This document shows positions 1 through 8,985 of a stretch of 64,000 nucleotides of DNA, piece after piece. The stretch is from Vibrio mexicanus. GTDB taxonomy: Bacteria > Pseudomonadota > Gammaproteobacteria > Enterobacterales > Vibrionaceae. The notes beneath the pieces were generated by a model that searched no databases, was not told the DNA's origin, and was given only the letters and a program-made list of their open reading frames with translations. A program made the translations under genes and the position numbers. The stretch lies in assembly GCF_001012815.1 (NCBI RefSeq), contig NZ_JYJP01000054.1, positions 19,156-83,155 of the forward strand, read 5' to 3'. How positions within the stretch are numbered: the first letter of the stretch is position 1; each line of letters begins with the position of its first letter.

Positions 1-768
1 GGGCTTAGCGCTGAGCAAGAACTCGACACCGTATTGGATATTTTGGTCAACCATCCCAACACCGCTCCTTTTATCAGTAAATTTCTCATTCAACGCTTTG
101 TGACTTCCAATCCTCTTCCAGAGTATGTGCAAAGAGTCGCGAATGTGTTTATTCAAACCCGAGGTAACCTTGGCGAGGTGATTACGGCAATACTTCTCGA
201 CCCACAAGTCGATGTAGAAAACAGCGTCCATCGCGCCAAGCTGAGAGAGCCGATTCTCGCCATGACCCACCTATGCAGGGCATTAGATTGCAAGCCCGGA
301 AACAACGGGTTAATCACTTATGATGCACTGCTCTATCGAGATACATTCAATCAATATCCTCTTGGTGCCCCTTCCGTTTTTAATTTTTATTCTCCAGATC
401 ACCAACCGCCCGGCGCACTTGCCGAGCAAGGTTTAGCATCGCCGGAGCTTGAGATCATCGACTGGAATCAAGTGATTAAAATGAGTAATTTGACATGGAA
501 GTTAGTGCAAGATAACGGCTACAAAACAGGTTCAAACAGCAAGCAAGAGTTGTATCCCCAAGTCTCTGACTTTACCAATATTGCCGGTGACTATAACGCC
601 TTGGTAACGTTGATCTGCAATCGGTTCTTTCACGGAGAGCTTCCTACCGACATAGCACCAAGACTAGAAGCCTTATGGAGTGCAAAGAACAGCAACAACA
701 AGCCTTACGCCGTAGCACCCATGATCTATCTGGCCTTTGTCTCACCTAACTTTATGGTACAGGAGTAA
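1..768 (+). CDS. DUF1800 family protein, C-terminal part
   Basis: The reading frame is open from the first base, so the true start lies outside the window; the TTG at 34 is internal. The visible 255 residues carry the usual end of DUF1800 proteins: a helical stretch with FLIQRFVTSNP, then REPI and later a PSVFNFYSPD motif. DUF1800 proteins are of unknown biochemical function and are normally encoded directly upstream of a DUF1501 protein. That is the arrangement here: the next gene starts 5 bases after this stop, so the two are very likely co-transcribed. Family assignment is firm; function is unknown. Confidence 0.85.
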   Translation, partial: GLSAEQELDTVLDILVNHPNTAPFISKFLIQRFVTSNPLPEYVQRVANVFIQTRGNLGEVITAILLDPQVDVENSVHRAKLREPILAMTHLCRALDCKPGNNGLITYDALLYRDTFNQYPLGAPSVFNFYSPDHQPPGALAEQGLASPELEIIDWNQVIKMSNLTWKLVQDNGYKTGSNSKQELYPQVSDFTNIAGDYNALVTLICNRFFHGELPTDIAPRLEALWSAKNSNNKPYAVAPMIYLAFVSPNFMVQE

Positions 769-773
769 CGACG

Positions 774-2533
774 ATGAAAATCTCAAGACGTAATTTCCTA
801 AAGACAGCGGCCTACTCTGCGGGCTCAACAGCCTTACCATTAAGTTTATCGTTACCTGCCAATGCTATGACAGGTGGAAGTGGCGATTACAAAGCGATGG
901 TCTGCCTTTTCCTATACGGCGGTAACGATTCGTTCAATATGCTCGTGCCTGCCAACGGTAACAACCTGACCAACTATCAAAACTCACGGCCAGGTATTCA
1001 ACTCTATGATTTTGAGCGCGCGACTATGCCAGGATTTATGGATGAGTCCGGCCAAGAAGTCGTCCTCAACGGCTCTATGCCTCAGTTGGCTCAGCTCATG
1101 CTAAGCGGAGCGGCAACGACCGTGTCAACGTCGGCACGCTACTAGAACCCACAACCAAAGCTAATTATTCTAGCGTAAAACGGTCACCCAACATCGGTGC
1201 TCACAACAAGCAGCAGCTTGCTTGGCAACGCAGCTGGGAGACTTCTCAATATCACCCTTATGGTTGGGCAGGCATGATGATGGATGTGCTGGCCACAGGA
1301 AGTGAATTAGTTTCACCAACAATGGGGCTTAGCGGAAATGAGTGGTTAAACGGTCAGACTGGATCAGAGCTCAAGCTTTCAAGTGAAGGTATTCGAGCCA
1401 TGTCGCCATTGTCGGTCAACTCGGTTAATAACAACGTAACCAAGCTATTAGCAGACAATAATACCTCTGTGTTTGGTCAAGCTTATCTGGATAGATTCCA
1501 AGAAATCTACGATTTTCAGGACACACTAACTGGCATATTAGATCAATATCCAGCCGACGAATCTATTCCGTCGAGCTACCTCGGTGGTCAGTTTAGAATG
1601 GTGAAGCGTTTAATTCAGGCGAGTACTCAACTTAACCAAGGCCGCCAAGTCTATTTCGTTTCAATGGGTGGGTTTGATAATCACAGCAACCAACGTGGCA
1701 AACATGATTCATTACTGGCTCAAATTGATTCGGTTGTTAGTGCTTTTTATGCCTCGCTTCAGGCTGATGGTTTAGAAGAGAGCGTCGTCACCTTTACGAT
1801 GTCTGACTTCGGCAGAACTATTGAAAACAACAGTAATCAAGGGACTGACCACGGCTGGGGAAGTAATCAAATTGTGGTCGGTGGCCCAGTCAATGGCGGT
1901 AAAGCTTACGGGCGTTACCCAGAGTTCATACGCGATGGGCAAGACGCTTGGGGTAATAAATTTATTCCAGGTATTGCATCAGAGCAGTATGCGGCCACTC
2001 TGTGTAAATGGTTTGGGCTCAGTGACACAGCGGTCGATTACATCTTCCCTATCCTATCTCCTGATAGAGAGAATGCCTTTACCAGCCGCTACCTGAGCTT
2101 CTTAGGCTCAGATAGAGTGGAACAGACACTAACGATTGATAGTGTTTCAGCTTCCCAAAGTAGTCGAGATCGTACACCTGAGAAGGCAATTGACGGTGAC
2201 ATTGCCACCAAATGGGTAGCGCAAGGCACTGGCATCACCTTCGACATTACGCTTGCCGCGAGCGCGTCGCTAACACAAATCCTGTGGTCACAAGCCAAGG
2301 GAGACGTTAGACAGTACTTTGTTGACATCGCAATCAGTAGCGATGGCATCAACTTCACCCCACTCAAAAGCGTTAGTAGCCCTGGAGACACGAAAGACCT
2401 TGTGGGTTTTGACCTTGAAGGTGTCGAAGCACAGCACATAAGACTGACGTGTAACGGTAACAATGATCCATTAAGAAGCGATTTACGCACTTGGAACAAC
2501 TTCCAAGAAATCCAAGTTAAAGGACTCGCTTGA
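774..2533 (+). CDS. Tat-exported DUF1501 protein with C-terminal discoidin-like domain (frameshifted)
   Basis: The protein begins with a twin-arginine signal (SRRNFLK) and a hydrophobic stretch ending near ANA, so it is probably exported folded. The core is DUF1501 (sulfatase-like fold), with FLYGGNDSFNM near the start and DFGRT plus DHGWG later. The last roughly 135 residues look like a discoidin (F5/8 type C) carbohydrate-binding domain, with DGDIATKW and a closing IQVKGLA-type strand. The frame breaks near 1113-1115: adding one base gives AANDRVNVGTLLEP and a continuous 586-residue protein. It pairs with the DUF1800 gene just upstream. The break is probably a sequence error. The discoidin call rests on pattern only. 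Confidence 0.82.
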
Positions 2534-2672
2534 GAAAGCCTTGGATGTGAAACCTAAAATATAAGTAAGCCGATGCTGAACTACTGTCCGCTCAGCGTTG
2601 GCTTACTTTCCTACAACTCTCTCAAATTCTTCTATATTTTTAGTAGGTTCGTTGGGAAAACTGCTAAGGAGA

Positions 2673-3441
2673 ATGAATTTGAGTGTAGCGTACCAGATTG
2701 ATTCAAATCGATGTGCCACCATTACCCTCGATCGCCCACAGACTCACAACGCCTTCGATGATGTTATTATTCAAATGCTAATCGACGCCATAAACCAAGC
2801 GCACAGCGATAATGCACGCGCGCTGATATTAAACAGTAACGGAAAGCACTTTTCTGCGGGCGCAGACCTTACTTGGATGAAATCGATGGTCAATAACACC
2901 GAGCAAGAAAACTTTGATGACTCAATGCAACTTGCTACTCTCATGCACAATCTAAACAGCGCGCAAATGCCCGTTATTACTCTTATCCAAGGGGCAACTT
3001 ATGGAGGTGCAGTTGGGTTAGCCGCGTGCAGCGACATTGTTATCGCCACTTCTAAGGCGAGTTTCTGCTTTAGTGAGGTTCGAATCGGCTTGATCCCCGC
3101 AGTCATCAGCCCATATGTCATTGCAGCAATCGGAGAGTCGCAAGCAAGGCGCTACTTCCTTACTGCAGAAGCCTTCGATGTCACTACCGCAGAGAAACTT
3201 AACTTAGTTCACATCATCTCTGATGACTTGAACGATGCGAAACACCAAGTGCTCAATCAAATACTAAATAACTCACCCAAAGCAATCAAAAAAGCCAAAA
3301 GCCCTAATCCAAGACGTATCGAACTCCCCTATCGACCAGCAGCTAATTGAGGAAACCGCACAACGAATTGCGTGCATTCGAGTCTCGAAAGAAGCACAAG
3401 ATGGATTGAGCGCATTCTTGGAGAAACGCCAGCCAAAATGA
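2673..3441 (+). CDS. Enoyl-CoA hydratase/isomerase family protein, LiuC-like (frameshifted)
   Basis: This is a crotonase-fold protein. It has the oxyanion-hole signatures HFSAGADLTWMK and GATYGGAVGLAACSDI, followed by SEVRIGLIPAVISPYV. The closest family by eye is the methylglutaconyl-CoA hydratase type (LiuC), but no other leucine-degradation gene is visible here. The ATG at 2673 is preceded by AAGGA and fits the family start better than upstream codons. The frame is lost in the AAAA run at 3297-3300. Removing one A restores ALIQDVSNSPIDQQLIEET and runs to the TGA at 3439-3441, giving 255 residues, the normal family length. The extra base is probably a sequence error. Confidence 0.8.
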
Positions 3442-3535
3442 CAAAGTTAACGCCTAATTAAGCACTACCTCCACCTTAAGTATTCCTGTTCACTATTCTA
3501 GGTTACTTATCCAATCCACTATTACAGTTCAAAAC

Positions 3536-3563
3536 GAAAAAACCGAGCCAAAATGGCTCGGTT
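3536..3563 (-). terminator. Rho-independent terminator for the 55-residue gene
   Basis: A 9-bp perfect stem (AACCGAGCC/GGCTCGGTT) with a 5-base loop is followed on the minus strand by TTTTTTCGTTTT. It sits 26 bases after the stop of the small minus-strand gene at 3589-3756. Confidence 0.75.
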
Positions 3564-3588
3564 GTCGCGTTGATACTTTATGTGAGTC

Positions 3589-3756
3589 TTAGTCGCTGTC
3601 TCTGTTAGAACGATCCTTGGGTTCAACATGCCAGTGTTCACTTGGATCGAATGCTTCATCACATAAGTCGATGGTAAAACCCATCTCAGCTATTTCTTTT
3701 AAGGTGAGATTATCTGCCATTTGGGCGATGTCACCTCTGTCATTTTTGATTTCCAT
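3589..3756 (-). CDS. Small acidic protein, 55 residues, unknown function
   Basis: This gene is too short for ordinary ORF cut-offs but well supported. On the minus strand an ATG follows GGAGGG at good spacing, and the frame of 55 codons ends just before a strong terminator. The product starts MEIKNDRGDIAQMADNLTL and is rich in Asp and Glu, with one Cys and two His. It has no signal peptide or membrane segment. I do not recognise the family. A helix-rich middle (LTLKEIAEMGFTIDLCDEAF) could fit a small soluble regulator or partner protein, but that is only a guess. Confidence 0.6.
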   Translation of the reverse strand: MEIKNDRGDIAQMADNLTLKEIAEMGFTIDLCDEAFDPSEHWHVEPKDRSNRDSD

Positions 3757-3842
3757 ACACCCTCCGAGAAAGTCGGCCTGCGTTAATGTCCCTGTAATTA
3801 TAGTGGACTATTCAGATTGGCAGATGGAAATTTCAGGTTTAA

Positions 3843-4697
3843 CTAATTTAGCTTGATCCAACCTGCGACTTGGCTATTCATAAAACCGCTCTCTTTCAGT
3901 GCTCGTTCAATCGTGCCACTCTGACGAAGTACTCTCAAGCCTCGATTCAAGGCATTATTCAAAGCTTCGCTATTCGGGTAGTTTTTAGAAATGATAAAAT
4001 GGCGAGAACCACGTAGGCCAAGCTTCACACCCTCGATTGGCTTGAAGTGATAATCACGACTGGTAAACGACAGATCATCAGTGACTTGAAAAGGAGCCAG
4101 TAAAAAATCAACTCGCTTGTAAGCCACCATATTGACCATAGTTCGCCATTCAGGAACATCGACAAGATCTTTCAAAGGAAGCTCTTTCAGAGTATTCCAA
4201 TCACTGATCCAATGAGAACTGCTCACCGCCTTTAGCATCTCTAGCTGTATTTGATCCCCAGACTTGAGCAAATCTTCCCGAGTAGCAATCGTGTACAAGC
4301 CCGCTTCAAATTCCGTATCACGAATGAATGGCTGGCTAATCCATAGATCATCGCTGTTTTCACTCACCGCGGTTCGCCATACCGTATTGGCCTGCATGGC
4401 GTAACCATGCAAAAGCACCATGCGACGCATACGCTCCGCGCCGGGAGCAAACTCAAACTTGAACGTAACGGGCATATTACCCAACGAGAACGCTTGCTGG
4501 ATCAATACGATCTCTACCGTACTTCGCCTTGCTTTCGGGCCAGTGAAATCTCTGATTTCCAACGGGTCACGGCCATCCAGAAATTCGATGTAGTCATTGT
4601 AGACTTTCTCTTCAACAACCACGGGCAGTTCAATTGCCAGAGCAGCCGTGGGAAAGACTAATAAAGGGAAAAGAAGAAGCAACAACAAGCTTCGCAT
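3843..4697 (-). CDS. Periplasmic substrate-binding-like protein (SBP_bac_3 type)
   Basis: A 284-residue protein with a clear signal peptide (a Leu-rich core ending near AALA). The mature part resembles the amino-acid-binding type of periplasmic proteins found alone in vibrios. It has a segment YTIATREDLLKSGDQIQ in the middle and a C-terminal LNRGLRVLRQSGTIERALKESGF helix pair typical of the second lobe. No ABC permease or ATPase lies nearby, so it may be a free-standing sensor or an accessory protein. I chose the ATG at 4697 because AAAGAG lies 8 bases upstream; the GTG at 4706 has no usable ribosome site. Confidence 0.7.
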   Translation of the reverse strand: MRSLLLLLLFPLLVFPTAALAIELPVVVEEKVYNDYIEFLDGRDPLEIRDFTGPKARRSTVEIVLIQQAFSLGNMPVTFKFEFAPGAERMRRMVLLHGYAMQANTVWRTAVSENSDDLWISQPFIRDTEFEAGLYTIATREDLLKSGDQIQLEMLKAVSSSHWISDWNTLKELPLKDLVDVPEWRTMVNMVAYKRVDFLLAPFQVTDDLSFTSRDYHFKPIEGVKLGLRGSRHFIISKNYPNSEALNNALNRGLRVLRQSGTIERALKESGFMNSQVAGWIKLN

Positions 4698-4897
4698 AAA
4701 AAACACTCTTTCATCACGTATAACTACTAGCTTAGAAACGAATCAGTACATTTGTCTAGCACCCTCAGAGTAACAAAAGGACCAAGTTAGTCTGATAATT
4801 CCGAATTTGTGTTATCACTCGAAACATTTATCTGTTGAATAATTAATCTTGCATTAAATTACATGAACAAAAACAAGCATCTAATGGAGAGTAGATA

Positions 4898-5596
4898 ATG
4901 AACAAGTTATTACCACTTATGGTGATATTCCTTTCTTTGAGTGGCTGTCAGACCACACAAACCATGTTCCCGCCAGCGCACAAAGTCATGATTACTGACG
5001 ATACCTTGGTCTTTGATGCCATCATCACTGGCGAAACCGTGCTCGAAGCCATTCGAATTGCTCGGGAGTCTGATACGCCCGTTAAGACACTTCGTATTAC
5101 TAGCCCAGGAGGAGAGATCGCATCAGGCATTGAGCTTGGTTACTTCGTAAAAGAGAACAACTTAGATGTCGAAGTCAGCCAACTCTGTTTTTCAGCTTGC
5201 GCAAACTATGTCATCACGGCAGCAAACAAAGTCACCATCAAAAAAGATGCTCTTGTTGGTTGGCACGGTGGCGCCCGCCAGTCTGATGACCTTTGGAAGC
5301 AATCAGTCAATCCAAAAGACCATGAAGAACTACTCAAATACATTAACCGCCTTCGCGCCAAAGAAACTATCTTCTTTAGTCGAATTGATGTTGATCCAAA
5401 CATCACGGTTTACGGTCAAACTAGCCTAAAGCGCTGCCAACTGTCTGAAACCACTGACGGTTGGTACTACTCATTGGCTGACCTAAATACAATGGGTTTG
5501 AAAAATGTGGAAGTTCAAGGTGAGCTGGCCGCTTCTGCCGAATATATGGGTGAAACTGTTCGCTCTTGCCTAATGCCAAGCATTGACCAATCATAA
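4898..5596 (+). CDS. ClpP/crotonase-fold lipoprotein, COG3904-like
   Basis: A 232-residue lipoprotein: the lipobox LSGC places the acylated Cys near residue 17. The mature part has the SDH/ClpP-like pattern, with a beta strand TLRITSPGGEIASGIELGYF followed by LCFSACANYVITAA. In related periplasmic proteins the Ser of the SxC/SAC motif sits where a ClpP nucleophile would be. A segment KDALVGWHGG follows. Whether it is a protease is not known. A ribosome site GGAGAG precedes the ATG and a terminator follows, so it is a single-gene transcript. Confidence 0.68.
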   Translation: MNKLLPLMVIFLSLSGCQTTQTMFPPAHKVMITDDTLVFDAIITGETVLEAIRIARESDTPVKTLRITSPGGEIASGIELGYFVKENNLDVEVSQLCFSACANYVITAANKVTIKKDALVGWHGGARQSDDLWKQSVNPKDHEELLKYINRLRAKETIFFSRIDVDPNITVYGQTSLKRCQLSETTDGWYYSLADLNTMGLKNVEVQGELAASAEYMGETVRSCLMPSIDQS

Positions 5597-5608
5597 TCTT
5601 CAATGAAA

Positions 5609-5650
5609 AAGCGGTAGCCTCACTTTCCCATCGGCTACCGTTTGTTTTTA
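5609..5650 (+). terminator. Rho-independent terminator after the ClpP-like lipoprotein gene
   Basis: Stem CGGTAGCC (5612-5619) pairs with GGCTACCG (5633-5640) and is followed by TTTGTTTTTA. Confidence 0.7.
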
Positions 5651-5669
5651 TGGGTATAGAATCGCACCT

Positions 5670-6086
5670 CTAACGCAACACCAGCCTATCACCCACCTGA
5701 ATGTTGTGCTGCTTGGCAAAACCAGCGTTAGTTTCTAAAACATAGCGAACAGGCTGAGAACTTTTTAGGCCTTCCAGTGAATGCGGAATGGTATTTTCAA
5801 ATATCTCTGTCACAATCATATCTTCTGAGATGTAAAACATATCCAGCGATATCAGAGTGTTCTTCATCCACATTGAAACATGTCGAGTTTCATTAAAATC
5901 AAACAGCATGCCGCACTGACTGCAAAGCTCTTGGCGATTCATCAAACCAATTGCCCGCTCCTCTGCGCTTCTCGCATGTTCGATCTCAACAGTGACCATT
6001 TCATCGGCGTCACGATGAAAAGAGGCAGTATTAGCGCAAGCAGATAGAAAAAGAGTGCTGAAAAGCAATAATAGGCGTTTAGGCAT
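5670..6086 (-). CDS. DUF192 family lipoprotein
   Basis: DUF192 proteins are small beta-rich exported proteins of unknown function. The hallmarks are visible: RSAEERAIGLMNR, then MLFDFNETRHVSMWMKNT, SLDMFYIS and a closing AGFAKQHNIQVGD. A lipobox FLSAC gives a lipoprotein after removal of the signal peptide. The ATG at 6086 gives 138 residues; the GTG at 6110 is possible but neither start has a strong ribosome site. A Cys pair (LCSQCG) sits in the loop before the conserved MLF motif. Confidence 0.82.
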   Translation of the reverse strand: MPKRLLLLFSTLFLSACANTASFHRDADEMVTVEIEHARSAEERAIGLMNRQELCSQCGMLFDFNETRHVSMWMKNTLISLDMFYISEDMIVTEIFENTIPHSLEGLKSSQPVRYVLETNAGFAKQHNIQVGDRLVLR

Positions 6087-6176
6087 GACAGAGTAACAAC
6101 TTGAAAACACCGCAAAACTATCGTGAATTTAGCGAGAGAAATCAACAAAAAACTGTAGTCGCTTAACCTAACGCCT

Positions 6177-6869
6177 TTATGCACCAAAATCCAGAGTGAC
6201 TAATAAACGCGGTCCATCTTCTGGAACAGCTGGCGAGCGATGAACCAAACCTCGGTTTTCATTCCCTTCCCAACGATCACCTTTTAGCAAAGCGACATCA
6301 CCTGATTTCAAGTGATGGATATCATTGTTTTGACGATACACGCCTGATTCGCTATCCAACAACCCATGACTACCCCGCCCTAACTTTGAGCGGTCGACTA
6401 AATCGTTAGGCAACCAATCTGTCGCAGTTCCCTGATACGTGGTAACCAAACGGCAAGGCACCTGATCGACATGGAAACGCGGGCACATCGCTTTATCAAG
6501 CACCGCTAAACGCAAACCAACCGCACCGAGGTCGAATAAGCAGCAGAACATATCCACCAAGTTCGCAAGATCTTGCAGTAGTGCCGGCTTGGCGACATCT
6601 CCAAGAGAACGTTCCAGTCGTTCATACGCTTTGTCAGGGGATAAGTTGTAAGACTTTTTGATACCCAGATTGTCGTTAACGAACGAGCTAATCGCTTCTG
6701 TCAGTTCCCTATCGAATGAGCGCTGCCAAATAGCGATATTAATATGGTCTTGGTATATGTCCGTCAGTACTGTCGGATGTTCACCACGACTATAGGGGCA
6801 GGCTGTACTCCAACCTTCTCGTCTAATTCCACCAACTCTCCAACAGCAACACTCATAACCTAACTCCAT
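6177..6869 (-). CDS. DUF1826 family protein, probably Zur-regulated
   Basis: The 230-residue protein matches DUF1826. It has a helical N-terminal half (NLGIKKSYNLSPDKAYERLERSL by eye) and a 2OG-oxygenase-like C-terminal half with CPRFHVDQVPCRLVTTYQG, where H and D could bind metal, and SGDVALLKGDRW. In many genomes DUF1826 genes lie beside zinc-homeostasis genes. That fits the near-perfect Zur-type palindrome about 50 bases upstream (6919-6933). I prefer the ATG at 6869, preceded by AGAGAGGA, over the GTG at 6896. The enzymatic role is not established. Confidence 0.75.
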   Translation of the reverse strand: MELGYECCCWRVGGIRREGWSTACPYSRGEHPTVLTDIYQDHINIAIWQRSFDRELTEAISSFVNDNLGIKKSYNLSPDKAYERLERSLGDVAKPALLQDLANLVDMFCCLFDLGAVGLRLAVLDKAMCPRFHVDQVPCRLVTTYQGTATDWLPNDLVDRSKLGRGSHGLLDSESGVYRQNNDIHHLKSGDVALLKGDRWEGNENRGLVHRSPAVPEDGPRLLVTLDFGA

Positions 6870-6918
6870 TTCCTCTCTGTTATGCTGGCATGACACATAA
6901 CCAGAATATCATTTATTA

Positions 6919-6933
6919 CGTTATAACATAACA
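6919..6933 (-). promoter_or_regulatory. Candidate Zur operator
   Basis: On the minus strand the site reads TGTTATGTTATAACG. It matches the gamma-proteobacterial Zur core TGTTATANTATAACA at all but the two non-core positions. It lies just upstream of the DUF1826 gene, whose family is linked to zinc starvation. The motif match is seen; regulation is inferred. Confidence 0.6.
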
Positions 6934-7042
6934 CTCATTACACAATAGTCTAGGGTGAGGATGAGATTTGTATTCTGAATAGAGCTAGTCAGAGGTAAAA
7001 GAAGATAACCGAGAATTTAGACATGTTAATTGATGTGTGAAT

Positions 7043-7066
7043 AGGCCAGTAATGTATCACTGGCCT
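7043..7066 (-). terminator. Hairpin downstream of yjdM, possible weak terminator
   Basis: AGGCCAGT (7043-7050) pairs with ACTGGCCT (7059-7066). It lies 22 bases past the yjdM stop, but the following T-tract is short. Confidence 0.4.
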
Positions 7067-7087
7067 TATAGGGAGAGCTCCGGCAAA

Positions 7088-7420
7088 TTAAGCTTTCTTC
7101 ACGTACTTGCCTGTAATGAGCATCTCACCGGCACCATCAACTTTGCAGTCTAGTTGGTGATCTTTGCCTTCAATAATGCGTTTAATCACGGCCTTGGTGC
7201 CTACCTTGACCACCATTGAACTGCCTTTCACTTTCAGGTCTTTAATCGCAGTGACTTTATCTCCTACTTCCAGCGTTTTGCCGTTCACATCTTTTACCGT
7301 GAATTTGTTTTCTTCGACTTCTACCGGGTTCCATTCATAGGCACATTCCGGACAAACAAGTTGGTCTTGATCTTGGTAAACGTATTCAGATTGACACGAT
7401 GGACATGGAGGTAACGACAT
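7088..7420 (-). CDS. yjdM: YjdM (PhnA-like) zinc-ribbon protein
   Basis: A 110-residue protein of the YjdM/PhnA family. The N-terminal zinc ribbon is visible as CPSC and CPEC (Cys 6, 9 and a second pair near 23-26). The conserved C-terminal domain runs through VKDVNGKTLEVGDKVTAIKD to GEMLITGKYVKKA. Despite the old name, the family is not shown to act in phosphonate catabolism, and the real phosphonate cluster is 8 kb away. The ATG at 7420 is the family start; the longer frame upstream is not conserved-looking. Confidence 0.9.
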   Translation of the reverse strand: MSLPPCPSCQSEYVYQDQDQLVCPECAYEWNPVEVEENKFTVKDVNGKTLEVGDKVTAIKDLKVKGSSMVVKVGTKAVIKRIIEGKDHQLDCKVDGAGEMLITGKYVKKA

Positions 7421-7613
7421 AAGTAGGCTTCTTTGAGTTAGGAAAAACGAAGAGACAATGTTACCTGCTCTAATCGCACCGCACAATTCCAGTTACCCCA
7501 CTCATCGATGAATGGATTGGGTATAAGAAAATGTTTTTTATTACTAATCTCCCGTTGCAGCGATGCTTGACCGCGGAATATACTTGCAACGCAATTTAAC
7601 GATAACTCAAACC

Positions 7614-7667
7614 GGAGGACATAAGATGATTGTAATGACTTTTAAGCGCGGGCTTAGAAACTTCTAA
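7614..7667 (+). promoter_or_regulatory. 13-codon leader ORF with strong ribosome site upstream of rsgA paralogue
   Basis: GGAGG at 7614-7618 is followed after 7 bases by an ATG (7626) that opens MIVMTFKRGLRNF and stops at 7667. This is the best ribosome site in the 395-base gap between yjdM and the rsgA paralogue. A small hairpin (CCCGG 7715-7719 with CCGGG 7727-7731) lies between it and the next gene. A leader peptide controlling the downstream gene is a reasonable inference, but nothing in the sequence proves it is translated. I see nothing else in the gap. Confidence 0.4.
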
Positions 7668-7815
7668 TTTAAGAGAAACTTAACAAACTTTCCCTCCATT
7701 TAGATTTCTAATAGCCCGGATAATAACCGGGATCCGACTCTTTTCGAATTTGATCCTACAGAACTCATTCTTATGAGCGAGCAACAGAAAAATGCTTGCT
7801 TAGGAAAATTCGACA

Positions 7816-8877
7816 ATGACAAATAATCATTTATCTACAAGCACTTATTCTAATCAAGAACTTGGTTGGAAGGGTTTTTATCAACAACAACTTACCCTAG
7901 AAGACTACGACAACACCGTTTTTGCACGCGTGGTCGCGCACCATCGTAGCGGTTACGTATTGTGGAGTGAGCAAGGCCAGATCACGCTCGACATTCACTC
8001 GTCACTACCTGCAATGACGGTTGGTGACTGGGTCATTTTGAATGAACAGCATCAATTCGTTCGCCTGCTCGATCGTTTAAGCGTTTTTAGCCGAAAGGCA
8101 GCAGGAAGCAAAGTCGCTCGTCAATACATTGCGGCCAATATTGATACGCTTTTTATTGTCGTATCACTTAATGATGACTTTAATCTAAGCCGTATTGAGC
8201 GCTACCTTGCTCTTGCTAATGAAGCGGACGTTGAGCCTGTGATTGTTCTAACCAAACAAGACTTATGTTCGGATGCAGACGAAAAACGACAGCAAGTGAT
8301 GGCACTCGATCCAATGTTAATGGTTGAAACAGTCAATGGCTTGGAGCCAAGCAGCGTCGAAGCACTCTCGTCTTGGTGTAAAACTGGCCAAACTGTTGCT
8401 TTTATGGGGTCATCTGGTGTAGGTAAATCGACGCTAGTTAACACCTTACTTGGGCAAGAAACGCAATTGACGCGCGGCATTCGAGAAGATGACAGTAAAG
8501 GTCGTCACACAACGACTTCGCGTTCGATTCACATCATGCCATCTGGCGGTGTGTTAATTGATACGCCGGGAATGCGTGAGCTTCAGCTAACTGATTGTGA
8601 GCAAGGTGTCAGTGAAACCTTCTCTGATATCGATGAGTTGGCGCAGCAGTGTCGTTTCTCTGATTGTCAGCATATCAGCGAACCCGGCTGTGCGGTTCAA
8701 CAAACGATTGAAGATGGAAATCTTGATGAACGTCGATTCAATAACTATCAAAAGTTGCTTCGAGAACAGCGCCGAAATACCGCGACCTTGGCCGAGCAGC
8801 GGGCTAACGCTAAAGAGTTTGGTAAGTTGATTCGGACAACGATGAACGACAAGCAAGGTCGAAAGAATCGCTACTAA
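7816..8877 (+). CDS. rsgA: Ribosome small-subunit GTPase A (RsgA) family, paralogue type
   Basis: A 353-residue circularly permuted GTPase. An N-terminal OB-like domain is followed by the G4 motif TKQD (about 146-149), then G1 GSSGVGKS (about 198-205) and DTPG (about 249-252). The C-terminal zinc knuckle has Cys 279, Cys 284, His 286 and Cys 292. RsgA matures the 30S subunit. Vibrios often carry a second copy besides the housekeeping one. This solitary gene with its own leader region, not next to orn or psd, looks like that second copy. Its specific role is not known. Confidence 0.88.
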   Translation: MTNNHLSTSTYSNQELGWKGFYQQQLTLEDYDNTVFARVVAHHRSGYVLWSEQGQITLDIHSSLPAMTVGDWVILNEQHQFVRLLDRLSVFSRKAAGSKVARQYIAANIDTLFIVVSLNDDFNLSRIERYLALANEADVEPVIVLTKQDLCSDADEKRQQVMALDPMLMVETVNGLEPSSVEALSSWCKTGQTVAFMGSSGVGKSTLVNTLLGQETQLTRGIREDDSKGRHTTTSRSIHIMPSGGVLIDTPGMRELQLTDCEQGVSETFSDIDELAQQCRFSDCQHISEPGCAVQQTIEDGNLDERRFNNYQKLLREQRRNTATLAEQRANAKEFGKLIRTTMNDKQGRKNRY

Positions 8878-8909
8878 GGCTCATTCAGCTAACTCGGTAA
8901 CGTAACACT

Positions 8910-8940
8910 AAGGCATCCAGTTCTGGATGCCTTCTTCTTG
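8910..8940 (+). terminator. Terminator after rsgA
   Basis: An 11-bp stem AAGGCATCCAG/CTGGATGCCTT with a TT loop, followed by CTTCTTG. Confidence 0.65.
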
Positions 8941-8985
8941 CTTAACAATGTTTTTTAAGAACAAGGTTTTTGAAGAACATAGCTT

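Noticed and set aside
7088..7420. yjdM as part of the phosphonate regulon
   Set aside because: It lies 8 kb from the phn genes with no PhnR-like site, and the PhnA name is historical.
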